Part shown: positions 22,385 to 29,191 of the stretch, one piece after another | Layout of the letters: every line of letters begins with the position of its first letter | Numbering within the stretch: the stretch's first letter is position 1 | Origin: Scytonema sp. UIC 10036 | Lineage (GTDB): Bacteria; Cyanobacteriota; Cyanobacteriia; Cyanobacteriales; Nostocaceae | NCBI RefSeq assembly: GCF_009725235.1 | Contig: NZ_WJFC01000174.1 | Coordinates: 1-29,191, forward strand | Direction of reading: 5' to 3' | Length of the DNA stretch: 29,191 nucleotides | Notes under the pieces: model-generated | Databases searched by the model: none | Told to the model about the DNA's origin: nothing | The model's input: only the letters and a program-made list of their open reading frames with translations | Made by a program: the position numbers and the translations under genes

Positions 22385-22932
22385 AGTAAGTTTTGCTAGT
22401 AAATTTAATTCTCTTTTAGTAAATCATAGTCGTTATGACTTTGAATTGCAACAAGTTGTGTAAGTGAGCTCGGTAGTAGTATCATCAAAAAATTTATGGT
22501 ACAAACACGACATGGTTAAAGAAATTTTATGATATGGCAGAAGTGACATGAGGAACACTGGTGGTGAAATAGCAGTCTTCATGTAGAAAATGCTGAGTTT
22601 TCATCTTTCTCTACGGATTTTGTTGGGGGTAAAATTAAGTATTTATTCTTATAGAGATTGCAGTAAATAAGGCAATCGTTTGAGTAACAAAAACAATGGT
22701 ATCGTCACGGCTTGGTATCAATGAAGTGTATTCTTTGTTTATCCGGAATAATCTTGCACGTTATTGTAAGATGTGCAAAGGAGGTGATAAATGTAGCAAC
22801 CGCAATACTCACGGGGTCATAACCTTTTTTTCAACCCAAATTTCAATGACGTAAGCTGACCAGCAACAATTAATCATTCGTACTCAAGAAAACAACTACC
22901 TCTAGATAGATCTGGCGGCAATACTAAAATTC
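22385..22932. other. 548-base spacer between sulfiredoxin and the SpoIID gene
   Basis: This is the shared upstream region of two divergent genes. It is mostly AT-rich and non-coding. It includes a possible small frame at 22696-22854 (listed separately) and an AAAGGAGGTGAT motif at 22778-22789. I found no clear operator or recognisable relic in the rest. Confidence 0.5.
22696..22854 (+). CDS. Possible 52-residue Cys-containing small protein, unknown
   Basis: An ATG-started frame of 52 codons encodes a basic peptide with the pattern RYCKMCKGGDKCSNRN (residues about 23-38): three Cys in a C-x2-C-x5-C order, reminiscent of metal-binding knuckles but too short to assign. No good ribosome site precedes the ATG. 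The gene lies some 80 bases upstream of SpoIID in the same direction. There is no family I recognise; it may be a chance frame. Internal AAAGGAGGTGAT encodes KGGD here. Confidence 0.25.
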   Translation: MVSSRLGINEVYSLFIRNNLARYCKMCKGGDKCSNRNTHGVITFFSTQISMT

Positions 22933-24540
22933 ATGAAAATTATCTGGCGTATTTCTTATTCCTTACTCCCCTTATTTTGTTTGCTAGGTTTAACAGGTGC
23001 ATCAGGACCTGCAGGCAAAACAAAGGATGTAGAACTCAGGATTGGCATAGTGCAGCGATTTGGGGATGACCCTACAGAAAAGCTGCTACTCGAACCTACT
23101 AAAGGTGATAGTCTAAAGCTAAAATTTCAGGACGGCAACAAACAGCAAATCCTTGTCACGAACAAGCCGATAAAGCTATTCGTCAAAATGCAACCTTTAC
23201 CGCAAGCCGCAGTAGAGGAAAGAGTGGTATTGGGAGTCTACCGTACTTATGAGACTGCTGAAGATAGTGCTAGAAAGTGGCGAGAACGGGGCATAGAAGT
23301 AGAGATTGCTCAGCCGGATCGCTGGCAAGTTTGGGCAAAACGGTCTGTATACAACACGCCTTTACTCAGACGCTTGCTCTTACAGAGTATACTAGCGGGC
23401 GGTCATAAGACAGCATTTGTCGATACCCAAATTTTGCAACAAGTGCCGCTTTTAAGTTGGCAAGCAAACGGCAAAAACTACACTCAGAAGAATATACAGA
23501 TTAGCAGCAACCAGAATTTAATTCGAGTTAATGAAGGTCAAAAACCAGAGAATGCAAGGCTGTACGCCGGCAGGATGGAAGTTCAGCCCAATGCATACGG
23601 AAGTTATACGTTGGTTAACGAAGTTCCTTTAGAAACTTATTTGCGTGGAGTTGTACCCTACGAAATTGGTGCTTCATCACCAACTGCAGCGTTAGAAGCA
23701 CAAGCAGTTATTGCGCGGACTTATGTTTTAAGAAATGTACATAGATTTGCTATAGATGGGTATCAATTGTGTGCGGATACTCACTGCCAAGTTTATTATG
23801 GTTTAAATGGAGTTACACCAAATACAGATCGAGCGATCGTCGCAACACGAGGTATGGTACTGACTTATCAGAACCAGCTAGTCGATGCTCTCTATTCTTC
23901 TACAACTGGTGGAGTGACAGCGTCTTTTAGTGATGTTTGGAATGGTGATGACCGTCCTTACCTACAACCCGTGGTAGATGCTCCCAGCAACAACCTATGG
24001 AATTTATCCGGGCAAACTTTAGCTAATGAAAATAATTTTCAACAGTTTATCAATCTCAAGCAAGGATTTAACGAGAGCCAGAGGGATTTATTCCGGTGGC
24101 AAAGGGAAACTAAACTAGAAGATATTGCTAAAGATTTGCAGAAATTTCTGAAAGTAAAGAAAAGCCCTTATGCAAAATTTCAAACTATTAAAGAGATGGA
24201 AGTCATCGAAAGAAGCAAGAGTGGACGCATTCTCAAGTTAAAAGTTGATACAAATATAGGTGCTTTTACACTACATAAAGACGAAGTGCGAAGTGCTTTT
24301 GCAGCTCCTGTCAGTACATTTTTCTATCTAAAACCTCTCAATAAAGGACAAAACAGTCTTTGGGGATACGCTTTTATTGGTGGTGGGTTGGGACACGGAG
24401 TAGGCTTGAGCCAAACGGGTGCTCAAAATTTAGCCCGCCTCGGCTGGTCTAGCCCAAAAATCCTCCAATTCTATTATCCTGGAACCAAAATGGAAGTTTT
24501 CAGCAATGCGATCGAGCAAAATAGCAAACCATCAGGGTAA
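22933..24540 (+). CDS. SpoIID/LytB domain protein
   Basis: This 535-residue protein starts with a signal peptide or anchor (MKIIWRISYSLLPLFCLLG) and an N-terminal region including an SPOR-like VLGVYRTYETAEDSARKWRERGIEVEI segment (about residues 99-127). The SpoIID core follows from about residue 205: YAGRMEVQPN, LVNEVPLETYLRGVVPYEIGASSP (catalytic Glu), ALEAQAVIARTYVLRN, YSSTTGGVTASFSDVW and the closing FIGGGLGHGVGLSQTGAQNLARLGWSSPKILQFYYPGT. SpoIID is a lytic transglycosylase acting on denuded glycan; in cyanobacteria these LytB-like proteins presumably remodel the wall during division or cell differentiation. The start ATG has no obvious ribosome site. It is the last intact gene before the giant inverted repeat. 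Confidence 0.92.
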   Translation: MKIIWRISYSLLPLFCLLGLTGASGPAGKTKDVELRIGIVQRFGDDPTEKLLLEPTKGDSLKLKFQDGNKQQILVTNKPIKLFVKMQPLPQAAVEERVVLGVYRTYETAEDSARKWRERGIEVEIAQPDRWQVWAKRSVYNTPLLRRLLLQSILAGGHKTAFVDTQILQQVPLLSWQANGKNYTQKNIQISSNQNLIRVNEGQKPENARLYAGRMEVQPNAYGSYTLVNEVPLETYLRGVVPYEIGASSPTAALEAQAVIARTYVLRNVHRFAIDGYQLCADTHCQVYYGLNGVTPNTDRAIVATRGMVLTYQNQLVDALYSSTTGGVTASFSDVWNGDDRPYLQPVVDAPSNNLWNLSGQTLANENNFQQFINLKQGFNESQRDLFRWQRETKLEDIAKDLQKFLKVKKSPYAKFQTIKEMEVIERSKSGRILKLKVDTNIGAFTLHKDEVRSAFAAPVSTFFYLKPLNKGQNSLWGYAFIGGGLGHGVGLSQTGAQNLARLGWSSPKILQFYYPGTKMEVFSNAIEQNSKPSG

Positions 24541-24676
24541 TGGACAAGGGATTGGGGACTGGGAACAAGGGGGACAAGGGAGACAAGGGGACAAGGGAGA
24601 CAAGGGGACAAGGGAGAAGCACAATAACTTATCTTCAATCCCCTAACCCCTAACCTCTAACCCCTAACCCCTAAGT
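24541..24676. repeat. G-rich and CCCTAAC tandem repeats
   Basis: GGGGACAAGGGAGACAA units (about 24560-24617) are followed by six CCCTAAC/CCTCTAA heptamers (24640-24674). The second set is the outer end of the large inverted repeat; the right end of the window stops inside the same heptamers. Confidence 0.8.
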
Positions 24677-24701
24677 ATGTGGTCACACTAGTATTAGGTC
24701 A

Positions 24702-25189
<488 letters not shown>

Positions 25190-25767
25190 TTGGTAATCCT
25201 CTCTTTTTCTGAACGGCAGTATAAGTTATTTTAAAGCAAATAGAACGGGCTTACCTCTACAGATCTGCCGCCGCTACAAATTTGCTTCACTTTTGATACT
25301 ACGAGAAAACTAAGAGGATGCAACTGGAATTTAAGCCGATTAGTAATGAAATTTAGTTACCCGATCGTGATTAGTTTTACTTATATGAATGTGCGGCAAC
25401 TTGCTAGATAATCAGATAATTTTATGACTACAAAAAAAATTTAAATACAAGTAAATTCCTAATTGGCGATCGCATTCTATTATACAATTACCTAATTAAG
25501 GAAAAAATTTACGATTGACTTGTTAATGATTTCCTTAATTATACTGAGAATGAGAGGAGTCAGTCATGTAGGTAAAGCTAGAGCATAGCACTAGATACTT
25601 CAGGTAAGCTCTAGTTACAATTACGTATATTCTGGAAATCAGCTGGGATTCTTCGTGACCAATTTATTAAGGAAAGTTATAATTTTAGGACAAAACTTCA
25701 AGTGAAAAAACGTACTTTGGTGAAAATGAAGGAGTAAGTACGATAAGCAGACAAATTGGTGACTCCA
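25190..25767. other. Left-arm copy of the petF/bvdR divergent promoter region
   Basis: This is the mirror of 28064-28644. Its differences from that copy are single-base length changes, chiefly homopolymer deletions (for example one C fewer in TTTAAGCCCG and one A fewer in GAGAAATGAG). It has no separate features. Confidence 0.8.
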
Positions 25768-26745
25768 ATGTACAGTAACCGGTATTTTTACAAGAACGTC
25801 CTGTGCGAGTAGGTTTAGTTGGTACCGGAGCTGCGCAAAGCTCAGGGCTGAGGCATTTTTACAAGATGAGCGTTCCCATTTAGTTGCGTGACTGGCAATA
25901 CACCAGAAAAGACAGAAGCCTTGCCAGAAACTATCAAGCAGAAATGGTTGATTCTTGGCAGCATCTGTACAGCAAGAAGATGTAGACTTGGTTGTCATTT
26001 GTCATGTTAACCGAGATCACGGTGCAGTTGTACGAGAAGCGTTAAAGAATGGCAAACACGTGGTAGTAGAATATCCACTGTCTTTTGATGTGGTAGAAGC
26101 TGAAGAATTAATCGCACTCTCAAAAACCCAAACAGACTTTTACACGTCGAACATATTGAAATGTTGGGTGGGGTACATCAAGCTGTAAAACAACACTTGC
26201 CAAAATTGTCAAGCATTTTTTGTTCGTTACAACACCATCAAACCCGAACATCCCGCACCTCGGAATGGACTTACAATCACGAGCTTTTTGGTTTTCCGTT
26301 GATAGGTGCTTTGTCCCGATTGCACCGTCTTATCGATTTATTTGGTGAAGTGTTATCAGTCAATTGCCATAACCGATTTTGGGCAGTAGAAACAGATTAT
26401 TATCAAAGCTGTTTCTGTGAAGCTCAACTTTCCTTTACCAGTGGATTGTTCGGTCACGTTATTTATGGTAAAGGTGAGACTCTATGGCAATCGGAACGCA
26501 AGTTTGAAGTTCATGGCGAAAATGGAGGACTGCTGTTTAATGATGATACGGGCGTTCTGGTACAGGCGGGAGAAAGAAAACCTATAGAGTGGAACTCGAC
26601 GGGTTTGTTGCCCAAAGATACAACAATGGTTTTAGATCGTTTATTCAACGGCACTCCCTTGTATCTCACGCCGGAGGAAAGTTTATACACTCTCAAAGTT
26701 GCAGATGCAGCAAGGCGTTCTACTGAAGAAGGCACAACACAATAA
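25768..26745 (+). pseudogene. bvdR: Biliverdin reductase gene copy broken by frame shifts
   Basis: This mirrors the intact copy at 27059-28063. Frame shifts split it: the start reads MYSN then shifts, and long pieces remain open at 25955-26188 and 26161-26745 (SLSFDVVEAEELIALSKTQ, then LFGFPLIGALSRLHRLIDLFGEV). The stop at 26743-26745 comes one base earlier than in the right copy, in a run of A. As with the ferredoxin copy, the changes are almost all single-base indels, so this is more likely an unpolished sequence copy than a real pseudogene. Confidence 0.85.
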
Positions 26746-27058
26746 TTTGTAATTCGTAATTCGTAATTAACTTTACTAGGCGCAGAGAATACAGAGGTAG
26801 GTGGACAGATCCCCCTCTCTCGTTCCCAGTTCAAGCTGGAATGCAAGTCGCGAGGCTCCGCTCGCATCTATGGTAAAGCACAGGAGGCGTCACCCCAGTG
26901 GCTATCCAGAGAGACACTGGGGTGACGCCTCCTGTGCTTTACCATAGAGTGCGAGCGGAGCCTCGCGACTTGCATTCCCAGCTTGAACTGGGAACGAGAG
27001 AGGGGGGATCTGTCCACCTACCTCTGTATTCTCTGCGCCTAGTAAAGTTAATTACGAA
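26746..27058. repeat. Palindrome centre with nested hairpins and loop
   Basis: The centre of the giant repeat: GTAATTCGTAATTCG heptamers, a GCGAGGCTCCGCTCGC palindrome on each side, and GGAGGCGTCACCCCAGTG facing CACTGGGGTGACGCCTCC across the 14-base loop 26901-26914. There is no gene; frames crossing it are by-products of the palindrome. Confidence 0.85.
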
Positions 27059-28063
27059 TTACGAATTACAAATTATTTGTGTTGTGCCTTCTTCAGTAGA
27101 ACGCCTTGCTGCATCTGCAACTTTGAGAGTGTATAAACTTTCCTCCGGCGTGAGATACAAGGGAGTGCCGTTGAATAAACGATCTAAAACCATTGTTGTA
27201 TCTTTGGCAAACAAACCCCGTCGAGTTCCAACCTCTATAGGTTTTCTTTCTCCCGCCTGTACCAGAACGCCCGTATCATCATTAAACAGCAGTCCTCCAT
27301 TTTCGCCATGAACTTCAAACTTGCGTTCCGATTGCCATAGAGTCTCACCTTTACCATAAATAACGTGACCGAACAATCCACTGGTAAAGGAAAGTTGAGC
27401 TTCACAGAAACAGCTTTGATAATAATCTGTTTCTACTGCCCAAAATCGGTTATGGCAATTGACTGATAACACTTCACCAAATAAATCGATAAGACGGTGC
27501 AATCGGGACAAAGCACCTATCAACGGAAAACCAAAAAGCTCGTGATTGTAAGTCCATTTCCGAGGTGCGGGATGTTCGGGTTTGATGGTGTTGTAACGAA
27601 CAAAAAATGCTTGACCAATTTTTGGCAAGTGTTGTTTTACAGCTTGATGTACCCCACCCAACATTTCAATATGTTCGACGTGTAAAAGTCTGTTTTGGGT
27701 TTTTGAGAGTGCGATTAATTCTTCAGCTTCTACCACATCAAAAGACAGTGGATATTCTACTACCACGTGTTTGCCATTCTTTAACGCTTCTCGTACAACT
27801 GCACCGTGATCTCGGTTAACATGACAAATGACAACCAAGTCTACATCTTCTTGCTGTACCAGATGCTGCCAAGAATCAACCATTTCTGCTTGATAGTTTC
27901 TGGCAAAGGCTTCTGTCTTTTCTGGTGTATTGCCAGTCACGGCAACTAAATGGGAACGCTCATCTTGTAAAAATGCCTCAGCCCTGAGCTTTGCCGCAGC
28001 TCCGGTACCAACTAAACCTACTCGCACAGGACGTTCTTGTAAAAATACCGAGTTACTGTACAT
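27059..28063 (-). CDS. bvdR: Biliverdin reductase (Gfo/Idh/MocA family)
   Basis: This protein is 334 residues from the ATG at 28063 (the frame opens four codons earlier at a TTG). The N-terminal Rossmann motif is VRVGLVGTGAAAKLRAEAF. EYPLSFDVVEAEELI follows, where the usual Gfo/Idh EKP is EYP, and then LLHVEHIEMLGGVHQAVKQHLPKIGQAFFVRYNTI, which closely matches my recollection of Synechocystis BvdR (LLHVEHIELLGGVHQAIRQNLGKIGEVFYARYSTI). RWTYxHxxFGFPL, YGKGE and RRGLF also match. The enzyme reduces biliverdin to bilirubin with NADPH and influences phycobilisome assembly. The last six residues run into a TAATTCG repeat, and one base in a run of A decides the stop. It is divergent from ferredoxin. 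Confidence 0.92.
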   Translation of the reverse strand: MYSNSVFLQERPVRVGLVGTGAAAKLRAEAFLQDERSHLVAVTGNTPEKTEAFARNYQAEMVDSWQHLVQQEDVDLVVICHVNRDHGAVVREALKNGKHVVVEYPLSFDVVEAEELIALSKTQNRLLHVEHIEMLGGVHQAVKQHLPKIGQAFFVRYNTIKPEHPAPRKWTYNHELFGFPLIGALSRLHRLIDLFGEVLSVNCHNRFWAVETDYYQSCFCEAQLSFTSGLFGHVIYGKGETLWQSERKFEVHGENGGLLFNDDTGVLVQAGERKPIEVGTRRGLFAKDTTMVLDRLFNGTPLYLTPEESLYTLKVADAARRSTEEGTTQIICNS

Positions 28064-28944
<881 letters not shown>

Positions 28945-29100
28945 AGGTCACTCCTGTTCATATCATTTTGGATGAGTGGATTTTATATGAGTGTCGTAAA
29001 GACAGCATAAGAAAAAAGCAGCACAGGCAGAAGATTTTTGTCTTTGCTGCGTCTGCTTCATACACCTACTTTGGCAATCAGTCTAAATACACGTCTCATA

Positions 29101-29132
29101 GCACCGAACGCAGCGCTAACTGTATTCGGTGC
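29101..29132 (+). terminator. Hairpin downstream of petF
   Basis: GCACCGAA and TTCGGTGC form an 8-bp stem with a 16-base loop, some 160 bases after the ferredoxin stop, followed by TTCATTGACC rather than a clean T-run. It may be a terminator or stabilising structure; function uncertain. Confidence 0.4.
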
Positions 29133-29191
29133 TTCATTGACCTAATACTAGTGTGACACATACTTAGGGGTTAGGGGTTAGAGGTTAGGGG

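Noticed and set aside
22778..22796. AAAGGAGGTGAT as the end of a 16S rRNA gene
   Set aside because: No rRNA sequence flanks it and it would be in the wrong orientation with nothing upstream.
24541..24676. CCCTAAC heptamers resembling telomere repeats
   Set aside because: They are ordinary cyanobacterial STRR heptamers, present in several variants in the window. With the palindrome they might suggest a linear replicon end, but the artefact explanation is simpler.
26511..27311. Two opposing frames of 118 and 137 codons with near-identical sequence
   Set aside because: They are antisense frames of the biliverdin reductase copies running through the palindrome centre; the shared sequence is explained entirely by the inverted repeat.

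Overview
The window is chromosomal DNA of a filamentous, probably heterocyst-forming cyanobacterium (Nostocales-like). Supporting signs are the many HIP1 octamers (GCGATCGC), heptamer-type tandem repeats at many gene boundaries, an SLH-OprB outer-membrane porin, a DUF1350 protein, a plant-type [2Fe-2S] ferredoxin and a biliverdin reductase of the cyanobacterial type. No rRNA, tRNA or CRISPR array was recognised.

Layout. 1-5.2 kb is a decaying accessory region: a SnoaL-like protein and an NmrA-like oxidoreductase in one operon, a RidA protein, an AraC regulator, and much debris (a cytochrome P450-like start, two AraC C-terminal relics, a 547-bp IS derivative that truncates a LysR gene, and relics of a GPP34-like protein and an M50 protease). 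5.4-12.1 kb holds a shortened MazF-like toxin, an aldo/keto reductase with two Cys clusters, the divergent pair bifunctional nuclease/riboflavin synthase, an M23 peptidase and PgeF. 12.1-14.8 kb is regulatory: a second AraC protein with a MITE at its 5' end, a Crp/Fnr regulator and a MarR regulator, with an identical palindromic operator upstream of both of the last two. 15.3-20.7 kb holds the porin, a rubrerythrin with a paired operator-like repeat, DUF1350, and a receiver-PP2C phosphatase convergent with and overlapping a STAS antagonist (partner-switching module). 20.9-24.5 kb holds a histidine-kinase relic, an HTH/coiled-coil/GrpE-like fusion, sulfiredoxin and a SpoIID/LytB protein.

The last 4.5 kb (24647-29191) is one huge inverted repeat with a 14-nt loop. 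Ferredoxin and biliverdin reductase genes occur in both arms, intact in the right arm and broken in the left. Nearly all the differences I found are single-base, mostly homopolymer, indels, in coding and non-coding DNA alike. This looks much more like a fold-back read or assembly artefact with an unpolished arm than a true duplication.

Functional themes are redox and oxidative-stress handling (rubrerythrin, sulfiredoxin, ferredoxin, aldo/keto reductase), envelope maintenance (M23, PgeF, SpoIID, porin) and small-molecule-responsive regulation (AraC x2, LysR fragment, MarR, Crp). No complete new defence or mobile system was seen. The best leads are the MarR twin operator, the paired repeat before rubrerythrin, the HTH-GrpE fusion and the convergent PP2C/STAS pair.
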